Shown: positions 31,776-44,552, counted from the stretch's first letter. The stretch is 64,000 nucleotides of DNA from Paulinella micropora (GCA_019918135.1 WBZZ01000752.1:17501-81500), one strand, 5' to 3'. Made by a program: numbers and translations. The notes: generated by a model from the letters alone, not told the origin.

Positions 31776-34042
31776 GTGGAAGTGCGTAACGTGAAGTTTG
31801 ACATTCGCACCAGGGGCTACAATGCACGTGTGGAAGAACGACCCTGGTCTTTCGACGACATACTACCTACCTTTTCCCCTTTCGACTCTGAAAAATTGGT
31901 GACAAATGTAGGCGAAACCTGGGAAATTTCGCCACAGATCGAAGTGGTCAGTGACGACGGAGTGGACAAGGATCAAGAGGACGACGTATTTGCTCGGTCT
32001 ACATATGAGACTACTTCTCCCCCGCAATTTTTTGAACCTGCAGGGCAAACTACTTGTTCACCTTTGGCCTTGGCGTCTTCGTCATCTGACGCAACTGTCG
32101 TGCAACAACCGTCACCATCTGCTCGCGCTGAGAGCAAGGCACCAAGAGACATAAACGGGAACATCGACTCTACGAACTTGGTTGAAGGTAAACGCCATCG
32201 TAAGCCTCGCCCACCTCATCATGCTTCCCACAGTGTCAAGCTTGCTGTGGGGGATCCGGATGACTGCTACACTGCAGCTTCGAACAACAAAACTGAGGTC
32301 AGTGCTTCGTTATCGACCGACGACGAACCGTTCTGTCTGTTTACGCATGTCCTTTGTATACAGGAAAAGCAGAAGAGGATGGACGCGAACATTGCTGCGG
32401 CAAGACGGAGCGAGATCAAAGGCCTCTACGATGCGAAGTGTGTTCGGTGGGCGACTCGTGCAGAAGCCAAACGTGACAACATTACAACTATACATACAGG
32501 GTTTGTTGACGCAATTAAGCAGAATGAGTCTACGGGGGACACGTCCTACAAGTCTCGCCTCGTTATGTTTGGCAATCGTATGAATGAATATGAACATTTT
32601 AGCCCGTACGAGACTTCAACCCCTGTTGCTCATCATTTCATGTTCCTGCTGCTGTGTGCAATCATGGTCGCATTGAACCTGTTGATTAAGGTCATTGACT
32701 TTAGTCAAGCTTACATTCATGCACCGATGGAGGATCTGGTCTATGCAGTACCACCCGACGACTTCAAGAAGCCCGACGACCCGTTCGCAGTATGGTTGGT
32801 ACTCAAGGCGTTGTATGGCTCGCCTCAAACTGGAAGGCGATGGCATAATTTCATTGCGAAGTATCTTCGCCTCTTCGGGTATAATCTACTGTTGATCCAT
32901 GTGTATTCTTTCTGTCCGACAATAGCAAATCGTTCCCACCGGCGTTTGTTCGTGATCCGACTTCGCTACCATGGGTATTGCTTCTGAAAACGGACGACAT
33001 GTTAGTGTTTTGTATGCTTGATCGACAGTACGAAAACTTGAAGGCTCGACTGGCGAAGCATCAATTCAAGTACAAAGCGCTGGGGGATGTAAAGGTTTTC
33101 AACGGTCTTCAATTTAGGCGCTTCGACTCCGGGCTCCTTATTCATCAACGGGCATACATTCGAGGTTTGCTACGTGATCGCGGCTACAGCAATGCGAACC
33201 CTGCACCTACGCCTGCGACTATTCAGGAACCCGCCCCTGCTCCTGTTGATTCACCTCTGCGAGAATGGAGCCTGCCGAAGCTAACGGGTGAATTGATTTG
33301 GCCAGCCTCTATGATCCAACCTCATATTTCATTTGCGGTGAATACATTGGGAGTCTTCGGCCATCAAGACCCTGGGATCGCGTATGCCATGGTTGGGCGT
33401 ATTTACCGGCACCTAAGGGAAGAGAGTGGATTGTTTTTCCCATCTAATGTCGATCCTACACGTTTTGAGTTCAGTTCGTATTCGGACTCGGACTTCGGTA
33501 ATTGCAGGTTCACCCATCGGTCGAGGAATGGCGAGCTGCATATGATGACGGGCCCAATTCATTGGAACTCCCGTCGTCAGACTACGGTCGCGCTTTCAAC
33601 GATGGACGTAGAAGTTATAGCTTTGTCTAATGCAACCAGGACGGCCATCGCAGTTCAAAGCTTCTTGAACGAACTTGGGATTCCAATTACGCGTCCGACA
33701 GTAATTCATGAAGACAATCGTGGATCCATCGTGGTTTCGACCAACGGCCTTGGAGGACCTCCTTCGAGGCACTTGGATATTAACCACCACTATGTGGTGG
33801 AACAGGTGCGTGAGAATCGCATTTCGGTACGCTACATCCCGTCCCATGAGAATCTTGCTGACATATTTACTAAACCGCTGCCGACTCCGCAGTTTCGAGC
33901 TTTGATTAACCAGTTCACGGTTAAACTCGATGACTACCTGGAGGCTGATGAAGATTCTATCCCTGCAGCTGGTGTCGGCGTTGTACCGAAGTCCGGAGGC
34001 AAGAAGAAGAAGAAGGCGTCGTCATCGAGTCACAAGACTTGA
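31776..34042 (+). pseudogene. pol: Copia-3 reverse transcriptase and RNase H, one frameshift
   Basis: 31776-32987 is a single frame: an acidic linker, GLYDAKCVRWATRAEAK, DTSYKSRLVMFGNRMNEYEH, LIKVIDFSQAYIHAPMEDL and VLKALYGSPQTGRRWHNF. One frameshift near 32905 leads to 32978-34042: LLKTDDMLVFCMLDRQYENL, SYSDSDFGNCRFTHRSRNG, HWNSRRQTTVALSTMDVEV, IHEDNRGSIVVSTN, HLDINHHYVVEQ and NLADIFTKPLP, ending in a Lys-rich tail. Family landmarks are complete, but the catalytic Y-V-D-D is K-T-D-D. A single frameshift makes this nearly intact. Confidence 0.85.
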
Positions 34043-34457
34043 TTCGTTTTTTCTTCTGTGTCCCAGCTTCATTTGGGTCCCGTCCCATCTATTTATGGGG
34101 TAGGTTGAGAGACGGATGGCGAGGATTGCGAGAACAAACAGTGAGGATTGCGAGAACAAGTGGAGGGGCTACGAGCGCTACGAACCTGACATCGTCAACA
34201 TCGTCTGCGCAAATGAACTTAGAGTTGATTTGATCTCCTGCTACATGAAAGTCAATCGCGAAGCGTATGGACATTGATGACGGAAAGGACGGTCTTATAG
34301 TAGTGAGCTTGCTTCGCTCATACTTTGCGTACTTGTCCGCCCGGCGAGGCTCGGTTTTTCTTTTCTGGATGTTACTCTTCGCGATGTTTTGAGGTTTACA
34401 ACAAGCGTTACGATTTGTGACTTTTATGTTTGAAGTGATATTCAGTTCAGGGGGGTT
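34043..34457 (+). other. Copia-3 3' untranslated region and purine tract
   Basis: No ORF of note. It ends in TTCAGTTCAGGGGGGTT (34441-34457), the expected primer site for plus-strand synthesis, directly before the LTR. Confidence 0.6.
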
Positions 34458-34895
34458 GTTAACATACTATACAGTATATTATTACTATTGTTGATTCCTC
34501 TCAATGGAACTGAAATATCACAATTAACCGTTAGATTTAGTAACAGTGCCACCAGTAACCGGAATTATAAACTAACAATATATTACCAATTTACTTTGAC
34601 TAATTCCGGAATTATCGGCACTACAGATAATAATAACAAAGGTTCCAGAGCATTCCAGAACAGAATTACGGTTAGTGATATATTCACTCTAATATTACGG
34701 TTATAGAAATATGTTTATCAGTCATGACTAAACACATTTCTATTTCTAGAATGCCACGTCATCATACCTCTACCTTTGTTACTGTTATTCTTAATAATAA
34801 TTCTAATTAAAGTATCTTTATTGATCATTCGAAGTACTCAGAAGGAGTAAGGTTTACTGACCGGTTTATTATACAATCCATCGATGTTACAGGCG
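34458..34895 (+). repeat. Copia-3 3' LTR
   Basis: 438 bp; same limits as 26884-27321. Followed by AGGAT at 34896-34900. Confidence 0.88.
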
Positions 34896-34900
34896 AGGAT

Positions 34901-35720
34901 CAGTCAGAACTCTTTCAGAAGGCGATCCAGAAGATGCTAAGCAGTCAGTACGATGATCTGACAGACGGAGGATTTATGAGAAGGATGGGACAGAAAGCGG
35001 GAGAATATGCATTTTGCTATATCGATGACATTATCGTATACTCTAACACAATGGAGGAGCATATCGATCATCTGTCCGATATATTCAGGCACATCGGAGC
35101 TTTTGGCCTGAAGTGCAATCTGAAGAAGTGTCAACACGTGCTAAGTTGGAGAGAATGATTGATTTTGGAGACTTTGAGAAGTGGGATGAAGAGGCTTTGC
35201 AAGCGTTTCATACGCTCAAAGATCTTATTTACAAAGACCCGAAGGATGGAGGACTGGTGTTAACGATGCCCGACTTCACGAAACAATTCGTAGTCGATAC
35301 AGATGCATCTAAGTTTGCGATTGGGGCTGTATTACAGCAGGAAGATGAGGAGAAGAAATTACAGCCCAATCATGTTTATTAGTAGAAAGTTGTGTGCGGC
35401 GGAGAGAAACTATTGCACAAGGCAAAGAGAGGCGTTGGCGGTGGTATGGGCCCTCAAGAGGCTCAGAGAGTATTTGTGGGGAGGACCTCAATTATTGTCA
35501 GAACTGATCATCATAACCTGTTATGGTTGATGAATCATGAACAGACGGGACGGCTAGCGCGGTGGCAAGCGTTCTTGTCTTGTTTCGATTTTACAATGGT
35601 CCATCTACCGGGGAAGCGAAATGTGGTCGCTGATAGCCTCTCTAGGCTAGAGTTTAACTTGTATGAGGTCAGCCACATTGAGACGATGGGGATGGCGAGT
35701 GGAGTCCGATATGACCGCAC
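34901..35720 (+). pseudogene. pol: Gypsy-A reverse transcriptase second half and RNase H
   Basis: It resumes with SELFQKAIQKML, then AFCYIDDIIVYSNTMEEHID with the catalytic YIDD. RNase H in the next frames has QFVVDTDASKFAIGAVLQQ, FISRKLCAAERNYCTRQREA, TSIIVRTDHHNLLWLMNHEQ and GKRNVVADSLSRLE. Frame shifts near 35120, 35360 and 35470. Part of the thumb/connection region (after KCNLKKCQHVLSW) may be missing. Confidence 0.8.
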
Positions 35721-37514
35721 GGGTCTACGGTACAGTCCACAAGGCCCGGATCACGGGATATGTTGTGAGCTACATACCCAGGAGGACGCTGAGTGGTCCT
35801 ATGAGGTATATGAGAATGCGAAGGAACATGAAGGAAGAAGAGGAGACGCAGGAAGTTTATGCGGAGCCTCCTCAAGAGCGGAGAAGTGACCTAGACGATG
35901 ACCCGGAGAGGGTCGGGGTAAGGCTAGAAGATGGTACTATCCATATAGCCTCGCCTACCGCATGGAGGCAACAACAGGCTCAAGATCTGGAGTGTAAGGA
36001 ACTCATACAGTTGTATCAGAACCCGGATGAGCTAAAGATGACGAAAGCGATCAAAGATCAAATGAAGGAGATGGGATGGAGAGATGGTCTACTGTGGTAC
36101 AAGGGCCTTCACGGTCGCTATGCGTCACAGCCGGACAAATGGACCGTTTGGGTACCGGAGAGTCTGAGACGATTTATATTTGTCGCAGCCCACAATTGCC
36201 CACTTTTGGCGCATCCGGGTCGACAACGAACTCACATGTTCGTAGCGAGGCGATTCTGGTGGAAGAAGATGAAGGAGGAGATAGATCAGGCGGTGGATGC
36301 ATGCATCCCGTGCAAGATAAACAAAACACCGCTGAAGGCAAATTTTGTCCTGATCGGCGAATTTCCTCTTCATGCGGGATGTTTGAGTTTATACACATTG
36401 ATCATGTGGGACCTTTCCCAGAATCGAAGGAAGGTTACAAATGTAACTTTCCCAGAATCGAAGGAAGGTTACAAATACCTCCTTACGGCTATTGACAGAG
36501 CCACCAATTATGTGTGGATCATCCCTGTCAAAGACGTTACCGGCAAGACGACGGCCGAGGCGCTGATCGATAGGATCATCTCACAGATGGAGTACCAAGA
36601 AAGATATGTTCTGATCGAGGCTCGGACTTTAATAACGAGGTCACTATCTAAGTATTACGGGATGAAATGGCAATATGTTACTGCCTATAAGCAAATGGTA
36701 AATCGAGCGGGTACACAGACCCCTCAAAGCCTCGCTAAAGATGTATTGCACGAAGAAGGAGAATCAAAGAGCATGGGTCGAGGCAGCACCATCATTTGCG
36801 TTTGCAATGAACTGTCTACCCTCTACGGCGTTAGGAGGCTCGAAGAGCTCAATCTCGCCATATCAGCTAGTATATGGGCGTGAGCCTGATATCCCGACTT
36901 CGCTCCTTCACCCAAAAGACACTTGGGCGGATGCGGATGAGTTGTTTGGAATGAGACTTAGAGTGAAGATGGAGGCGGAGCAAATAGTCAGGGCGCATAG
37001 AGAGGCGGAGCGCCGAAAGACGGATGCTGAAGGGGTGCGACAAGCGCACTTGGATCAGATCAAATTCCAGGTCGGGGATATTGTACTATTGTACCATCCT
37101 CAGGTCCCGAAGGGAGTCAGCTCTAAGCTGTTTACTCATTGGAAAGGACCTTATCAAATCATGGAACAGACGGGACCTCTGAACTACAAGATCAGGGGTA
37201 GAGGGAAGGTGCAAATTGTGAATGTACGAAGGCTGATTAAGTATGATCCCTTCTTACTGGAAGATGAATCCGTTGAGGAGGCGTTAAAACGGATGAAAGA
37301 TGATTTCAAAGAGGTGCCGCCCATCCACAAGGAGGCTGGCATAGATCAAGAAGATGCTTATCGCGCACCGATAGCTGAGAAGGAGGAGAGTGAAGTTGAC
37401 AGTAAGGAGAAGACTGATCGCATCAGCGCGGTGGGGACTCAGTCTAAGTCTCCACGTGAGGACAGCAAAGAAGGAGAAGATCACAGAGGCGCAGCCAAGG
37501 AGAGCGCGAAATGA
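35663..37514 (+). pseudogene. pol: Gypsy-A integrase
   Basis: The frame from 35663 carries the HHCC zinc segment (AAHNCPLLAHPGRQRTHMFV, CIPCKINKTPLK). A direct repeat of about 30 bases with a 34-base period (36412-36476) moves the frame between FEFIHIDHVGPFPESKEGYK and YLLTAIDRATNYVWIIPV. The second-Asp region is damaged: LIEARTLITRSLSKYYGMKW where Gypsy-B has SDRGSDFNNEVIDR. 36741-37514 has the C-terminal part with FAMNCLPSTALGG, SPYQLVYGREPDIPTSLLHP and the GPY/F module LFTHWKGPYQIMEQTGPLNY. Confidence 0.8.
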
Positions 37515-38118
37515 TCTTATCAACGACCAACCGAGGAAGGCGATGAGGTCGATGAGATCAAAGAATGTCCACCAGGAGGATGAGGAGATTGACACCGACC
37601 CAAATGCGGGCAACGTCGAGATCGTCCATGAGCGATGGAAGGAAGGTGACGCAATAGCAACCATCGCATGGGTGAAAGACGCTTTTTATCTGATGAGACC
37701 AGCAGAACAACATGTTGCTGATGACACTCTCTATGCGGGTCGTGGCAGTTCCACGAAAAACACGTGTCACAAGGACACTCAAAATATCATCAGCCGCAAA
37801 AATAATGCAACCGATATTCCAGTTCTGGAGAAGTATGGACCCGGTCGAGGATCCAAAGGCAAGACATTATCTGCCAGTATATAAAGACACAAAAAGTCTC
37901 GAGACATGGGATGGTACAATTACTCCCAGAGACAAGGATTACACTGCGTGAACCATTCAGCTGCCAAGAGGAGTGCTTGACGTCCCTTTTGACTTATCGC
38001 TGGGCGGAATCCCTAACAAGATCTGGGACATTCTCGAACAGTCAAAGTTCGATTTAACTTTTGTTGGTGGCCCACCACCAGGCAAAGAAATCCGCGCCAG
38101 AAGACGAAGGCAGTAACA
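37515..38118 (+). pseudogene. Gypsy-A C-terminal pol extension
   Basis: This is the homolog of the 58160-58909 extension of Gypsy-B. Recognisable parts are NAGNVEIVHERWKEGDAIAT, VKDAFYLMRPAEQHVADDT, then after a frameshift near 37730 FWRSMDPVEDPKARHYLPVY and, after a TGA at about 37949 (TGG in Gypsy-B), PRGVLDVPFDLSLGGIPNKI and GGPPPGKEIRARRRRQ. Function unknown; the Arg-rich end may bind nucleic acid. Confidence 0.6.
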
Positions 38119-38624
38119 AAGAAACTATTTTTCTTTATGCGTGTCAAATAAACTGATTGATTGCCCACGGCGTATCATGATTTGATCATGCCTCATCAGT
38201 TATTATTATGAATATTAAAATGACTCAGTGATATAACTTGGCATTCGATCGCAACATACGAGTGCGAAAGGTCGATCGACAATGATACTACACCGTAGAC
38301 GGGGATCGCTAGTGTATTGAGCGATTTTGTTCCCGGGTATGACCCTCTTGCAAGTCCTGGGATGATGTTCTCGAAAAACTTCTGAAATGTTCCGAGTCTG
38401 AACTTCCATTAAATTATCATACTTTTACGAGACATTATATACTGTCGTACCTGTGCACGGTCAATCTCTACTTGTGTCGGTATATCGCAGGGTTGGGAAC
38501 ATACACCCGACTTCGGATATAGTTATTAGGACTGGCCCCCTAGTACTATATTATAGGATATCCGCTTTAGACAAGGGTATGTCATTAAAAAGACCATGTA
38601 TTTACAGTCGGATCTTCGGTGGCG
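38119..38624 (+). other. Gypsy-A 3' untranslated region, first part
   Basis: It aligns patchily with Gypsy-B 58910-59380. The 39-base run GGATATAGTTATTAGGACTG plus GCCCCCTAGTACTATATTA (38514-38552) is identical in both, while neighbouring stretches differ. Confidence 0.6.
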
Positions 38625-38626
38625 TG

Positions 38627-38671
<45 letters not shown>

Positions 38672-38719
38672 GGCTTCCTCAGACTATAGCATCAGATCCA
38701 GATCCTGGACATGTGCCTC

Positions 38720-38766
<47 letters not shown>

Positions 38767-39323
38767 GTGCTTCTCTGTCAATGGCTGATGCATTTCTGCA
38801 CATGCGCCTCCATCGTCTCACCCGTGAGGGGAGTACGAAGAATTGACGATAAGCTCTAATGACACCCCCACAAGGGCAGTTCCAACACTTCCAGACGGGC
38901 CGGTATGTTCAATGAAAATACTGGCCCAGACGGATCGGTATGTTCAATGAAAATACTGGTGGCACCGACGGGAATCGAACTGGCGACAGGGCCCAGATGG
39001 TAGAACTTGACCACTGGGCTATCACGGTGTCCAATAATAATAATAATAATAATAATAGTGCTTCTCTGTCAATGGCTGATGCATTTCTGCACATGCGCCT
39101 CCATCGTCTCACCCGTGAGGGGAGTACGAAGAATTGACGATAAGCTCTAATGACACCCCCGCAAGGGCAGTTCCAACACTTCCAGACGGGCCGGTATGTT
39201 CAATGAAAATACTGGTCCAGACGGATCGGTATGTTCAATGAAAATACTGGTGGCACCGACGGGAATCGAACTGGCGACAGGGCCCAGATGGTAGAACTTG
39301 ACCACTGGGCTATCACGGTGTCC

Positions 39324-39377
<54 letters not shown>

Positions 39378-39644
39378 GTGCTTCTCTGTCAATGGCTGAT
39401 GCATTTCTGCACATGCGCCTCCATCGTCTCACCCGTGAGGGAGTACGAAGAATTGACGATAAGCTCTAATGACACCCCCGCAAGGGCAGTTCCAACACTT
39501 CCAGACGGGCCGGTATGTTCAATGAAAATACTGGTCCAGAAATAGACCGGTATGTTCAATGAAAATACTGGTGGCACCGACGGGAATCGAACTGGCGACA
39601 GGGCCCAGATGGTAGAACTTGACCACTGGGCTATCACGGTGTCC

Positions 39645-39707
<63 letters not shown>

Positions 39708-39973
39708 GTGCTTCTCTGTCAATGGCTGATGCATTTCTGCACATGCGCCTCCATCGTCTCACCCGTGAGGGGAGTACGAAGAATTGACGATAAGCTCTAA
39801 TGACGCCCCCGCAAGGGCAGTTCCAACACTTCCAGACGGGCCGGTATGTTCAATGAAAATACTGGTCCAGACGGATCGGTATGTTCAATGAAAATACTGG
39901 TGGCACCGACGGGAATCGAACTGGCGACAGGGCCCAGATGGTAGAACTTGACCACTGGGCTATCACGGTGTCC

Positions 39974-40040
<67 letters not shown>

Positions 40041-40046
40041 GTAATA

Positions 40047-40305
40047 ATACTATATCTGAGGCGTACTGATGCAGCTAATGGCATATCCTCAACGGACATA
40101 AGCCTCCAATACCCTTGTTCGAGGTCCTCCACCCCCCCGTGTCAGTCTCTCGCCTGATGATCGGGGCCACCGATGGAGCTCCTGAGGGCAAGACTGCACT
40201 AAACCGAGGTTATTCCGCAGTCCCAGCAACCTCTTGCAAGACGTCACCGAATGTGCAAGTGCATACACCAAGCGCGGTTGCTAGAGCTGCCTCGAAACCC
40301 CACCC
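40047..40305 (+). repeat. Second ~250-bp repeat family, copy 1
   Basis: ACTATATCTGAGGCGTACTG to GCTAGAGCTGCCTCGAAA matches 40541-40790 with a few substitutions. It follows an (AAT)n tract. A GTTCGAGGTCC stretch resembles a pol III B box, but no convincing A box was found, so SINE origin is unproven. Confidence 0.8.
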
Positions 40306-40540
40306 ATAACAATCTGGTGTCTGCTGGGTCCTGGGCTATCAACCAGCATATGCGGAGTTTAAGATCTTTTACGCGCGCAACGACCCTCCTCCCCAGCATC
40401 TACCACCAAAGGGTTATGAGTTGGCGTCACAGTTTAACGCCTTGAGGCCATTGGGCTGGAACTCTGTTTAGCAAGTGTGACTAGGTTTTTCATCGGGATT
40501 TCCCTCAAATATGTCACAGTCAACACTCCAAGGCAGATTT
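40306..40540. other. Spacer between the two copies of the second repeat family
   Basis: Unique sequence (CCCACCCATAACAATCTGG onward) without ORF; it may be the 3' part of a longer repeat that copy 2 lacks. Confidence 0.4.
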
Positions 40541-40790
40541 ACTATATCTGAGGCATACTGATGCAGCTAATGGCATATCCTCAACGGACATAAGCCTCCA
40601 ATACCCTTGTTCGAGGTCCTCCACCCCCCCGTGTCAATCTCTCGCCTGATGATCGGGGCCACCGATGGAGCTCCTGAGGGCAAGACTGCACTAAGCAGAG
40701 GTTATTCCGCAGTCCCAGCAACCTCTTGCAAGACGTCACCGAATGTGCAAGTGCATACATCAAGCGCGGTTGCTAGAGCTGCCTCGAAAA
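40541..40790 (+). repeat. Second ~250-bp repeat family, copy 2
   Basis: Copy of 40047-40296. It ends at CTGCCTCGAAAAATAG and passes directly into (AAT)n, then into a SINE tail. Confidence 0.8.
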
Positions 40791-40901
<111 letters not shown>

Positions 40902-41170
40902 GTGCTTCTCTGTCAATGGCTGATGCATTTCTGCACATGCGCCTCCATCGTCTCACCCGTGAGGGGAGTACGAAGAATTGACGATAAGCTCTAATGACAT
41001 CCCCGCAAGGGCAGTTCCAACACTTCCAGACGGGCCGGTATGTTCAATGAAAATACTGGTCCAGAAATAGACCGGTATGTTCAATGAAAATACTGGTGGC
41101 ACCGACGGGAATCGAACTGGCGACAGGGCCCAGATGGTAGAACTTGACCACTGGGCTATCACGGTGTCCA

Positions 41171-41273
<103 letters not shown>

Positions 41274-41541
41274 GTGCTTCTCTGTCAATGGCTGATGCAT
41301 TTCTGCACATGCGCCTCCATCGTCTCACCCGTGAGGGGAGTACGAAGAATTGACGATAAGCTCTAATGACACCCCCGCAAGGGCAGTTCCAACACTTCCA
41401 GACGGGCCGGTATGTTCAATGAAAATACTGGTCCAGAAATAGACCGGTATGTTCAGTGAAAATACTGGTGGCACCGACGGGAATCGAACTGGCGACAGGG
41501 CCCAGATGGTAGAACTTGACCACTGGGCTATCACGGTGTCC

Positions 41542-41633
<92 letters not shown>

Positions 41634-41840
41634 CATGCTTCTCTGTCAATGGCTGATGCAAATCTGCACATGCGCCTCCATCGTCTCACCCGTGAGGGGA
41701 GTACGAAGAATTGACGATAGGCTCTAATGACACCCCCGCAAGGGCAGTTCCAACACTTCCAGACGGACCGGTATGTTCAATGAAAATACTGGTGGCACCG
41801 ACGGGAATCGAACTGGCGACAGAATAATAATAATAATAAC

Positions 41841-41919
<79 letters not shown>

Positions 41920-42208
41920 GTGCTTCTCTGTCAATGGCTGATGCATTTCTGCACATGCGCCTCCATCGTCTCACCCGTGAGGGGAGTACGAAGAATTGAC
42001 GATAAGCTCTAATGACACCCCCGCAAGGGCAGTTCCAACACTTCCAGACGGGCCGGTATGTTCAATGAAAATACTGGTCCAGACAGATCGGTATGTTCAA
42101 TGAAAATACTGGTGGCACCGACGGGAATCGAACTGGCGACAGGGCCCAGATGGTAGAACTTGACCACTGGGCTATCACGGTGTCAATAATAATAATAATA
42201 ATACTATG

Positions 42209-42254
<46 letters not shown>

Positions 42255-42255
42255 G

Positions 42256-42552
42256 ATCAAGGGGGGAATACGGCACCACATTGCTTGTATTTTTTCAATG
42301 GTAATACATTTATTCTTGACATACTGCAGAAAAAAAAAATGAGTTGAGGGGAGGAGTTCAAAATTTACAAGAACTGCTAGAGAATCCGCTTTGACGTGCA
42401 GTATGAGGATATATCTATCGTATTTTAGCGTCTATCAGTGGGTCGATGCGCTGCATGGCATGACTTCATAGCGCATATTGCTTGCAGAAAGAAATCAGAA
42501 GGTGCATAACTCCCGAAAATGTTATTTCCGTCATAAAATCGGGAGGGGGTAC
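42256..42552 (+). other. Gypsy-A 3' untranslated region, last part, with purine tract
   Basis: TTATTCTTGACATACTGC (about 42310) matches Gypsy-B near 59450, and TTTCCGTCATAAAATCGGGAGGGGGTAC directly before the LTR matches 59689-59715. The purine-rich AAAATCGGGAGGGGG is a likely polypurine tract. Confidence 0.6.
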
Positions 42553-42792
42553 TGTAGGCATCACCCCCCGGATAGCTGGTAAAAAGTACCTTTTTCCTGG
42601 TGACAGCTGCACCAGCTTGTTTTTCAGTATTATTTGTCCGGATTGGACCGGATACCATTTTATTCCTGGTCTGTTGCAGTTTTCCTTTTTCGGCTTCACT
42701 GAGCTAATACAACGAGACATCATTCTCATTCTTGAGGACTGTGTTTGGTTATATTACCGACTTTTTATTGAGCTATCGTTGGGGGCACTACA
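42553..42792 (+). repeat. Gypsy-A 3' LTR
   Basis: 240 bp from TGTAGGCATCACCCCCCGG to GGGGGCACTACA. It matches the Gypsy-B 5' LTR (52041-52289), the Gypsy-B 3' LTR (59716-59928) and, reversed, the solo LTR 51413-51628. Ends form TGTAG...CTACA. Confidence 0.85.
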
Positions 42793-43617
42793 AAATTAAT
42801 ATATATTAATACAAAGCGGTGGCCAGGGGACAGATTCTGGTGATAGTCACTGCCCTAATTACTCAGTCACCAATAACAGTTTAATTTTTTTTCTTCTTTT
42901 TTTTGGATTGATTGATGGTATGATATAATAGTATCTTTAAGGACAGCCAGAAAAGAGACGACAGTACAAAAGAATAACATTAGTAAGTCAAACGCTTACT
43001 ATGCAGTGTGAAAAAAAGTATTCGGCTAAGTATATATTATTAATATTAATGTTTCTAAGTAAGTCGTGTCAATTTTTAAGCAGCAGGTTGACTCCTCTCT
43101 GAAATTTGTCATCCTCATACTGTGATCCATTAGCAGAATGGCAATCAGAAATCTGGATGTTGTTGAGAATGATGATAACATTCACCCTGTTGTGGTTGGC
43201 ATTTTACTCGCCGCCGCCTCCACCTTCACCACTATTATTATTCTTAGAGACCGCGCAGACGCAGCTTTGTACGCAACCACAGCAGTAGCACTGGAAGCAC
43301 GTGCAACCACACCTGTATACCACAGAACAATACTCACATGTAGTATAATTCATTTTTACCAATACATCCCAAATTATGTCTCATAAATGCGCAGAGCTGG
43401 AGGCACGAAGTGGCTGGAAAATTTAACGATAACTGCAAACCACTGCGGTTGGGAGAGATGTATGTACATGCATATGTTGAACCATCCCCCTTTACATTCA
43501 TGTAAGTGTGCACCACATGTGAGGTCTTAGAGGTACAATCAATGCCGTGAAGACAGTATGTTCCATCTTAAATGAAACATGAAGCTCCTGTGAACGCACA
43601 GTAAGTATAACGTACAT

Positions 43618-43670
<53 letters not shown>

Positions 43671-43803
43671 CAGGATGAAAACGGGGAGTACTTACGATTC
43701 ATAGTTGTTGAAGAGCATTCCCAAGTCGCGTTCGAAGAGCATGTAATCAGCCAAAAACGTGGCCGTCAACAACGCAGCCCTGCGAACGAACATAACCCAT
43801 GTA
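42793..43803. other. Intergenic; weak ORF and (GA)n run
   Basis: No confident gene. An ORF at 43138-43386 (82 residues, MAIRNLDVVENDDNIHP followed by a hydrophobic stretch VVVGILLAAASTF) could be an exon with one membrane helix but has no recognisable family. A (GA)n microsatellite lies at 43623-43669. Confidence 0.35.
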
Positions 43804-44131
43804 GCATACAAGTCTCTATGTATGATTATTTATTTACTTATTTATTATTATTATTATTATTATTATGGACACCGTGATAGCCCAGTGGTCAAGTTCTACC
43901 ATCTGGGCCCTGTCGCCAGTTCGATTCCCGTCGGTGCCACCAGTATTTTCATTGAACATACCTATTTCTGGACCAGTATTTTCATTGAACATACCGGCCC
44001 GTCTGGAAGTGTTGGAACTGCCCTTGCGGGGGTGTCATTAGAGCTTATCGTCAATTCTTCGTACTCCCCTCACGGGTGAGGACGATGGAGGCGCATGTGC
44101 AGAAATGCATCAGCCATTGACAGAGAAGCAC

Positions 44132-44171
<40 letters not shown>

Positions 44172-44402
44172 TGGACACCGTGATAGCCCAGTGGTCAAGT
44201 TCTACCATCTGGGCCCTGTCGCCAGTTCGATTCCCGTCGGTGCACCAGTATTTTCATTGAACATACCGGTCCGTCTGGAAGTGTTGGAACTGCCCGTGCG
44301 GGGGTGTCATTAGAGCCTATCGTCAATTCTTCGTACTCCCCTCACGGGTGAGACGATGGAGGCGCATGTGCAGATTTGCATCAGCGATTGACAGAGAAGC
44401 AC

Positions 44403-44471
<69 letters not shown>

Positions 44472-44508
44472 GTTGCATACAAGTCTCTATTTATGATTAT
44501 TATTTATA

Positions 44509-44552
<44 letters not shown>

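Larger units (their letters stand above)
26884..34895 (+). mobile_element. Copia-3, full-length copia element nested in Gypsy-A RT
   Basis: Two 438-bp LTRs (26884-27321 and 34458-34895) differ at about six sites by eye. AGGAT flanks both outer ends (26879-26883 and 34896-34900). On the other side the gypsy RT resumes with SELFQKAIQ and the YIDD box, one base out of frame with the left part. The primer site TGGTTATGAGC (about 27331) and the purine tract CAGGGGGG (34448-34455) bracket gag, a zinc knuckle, an acidic region, MYND, protease, integrase, RT and RNase H. Fewer LTR differences than Copia-1 suggest a younger insertion. Confidence 0.92.

Noticed and set aside
26818..34706. Conserved ORF inside both Copia-3 LTRs
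   Set aside because: The LTRs are near-identical copies, so shared ORFs carry no evidence of coding.
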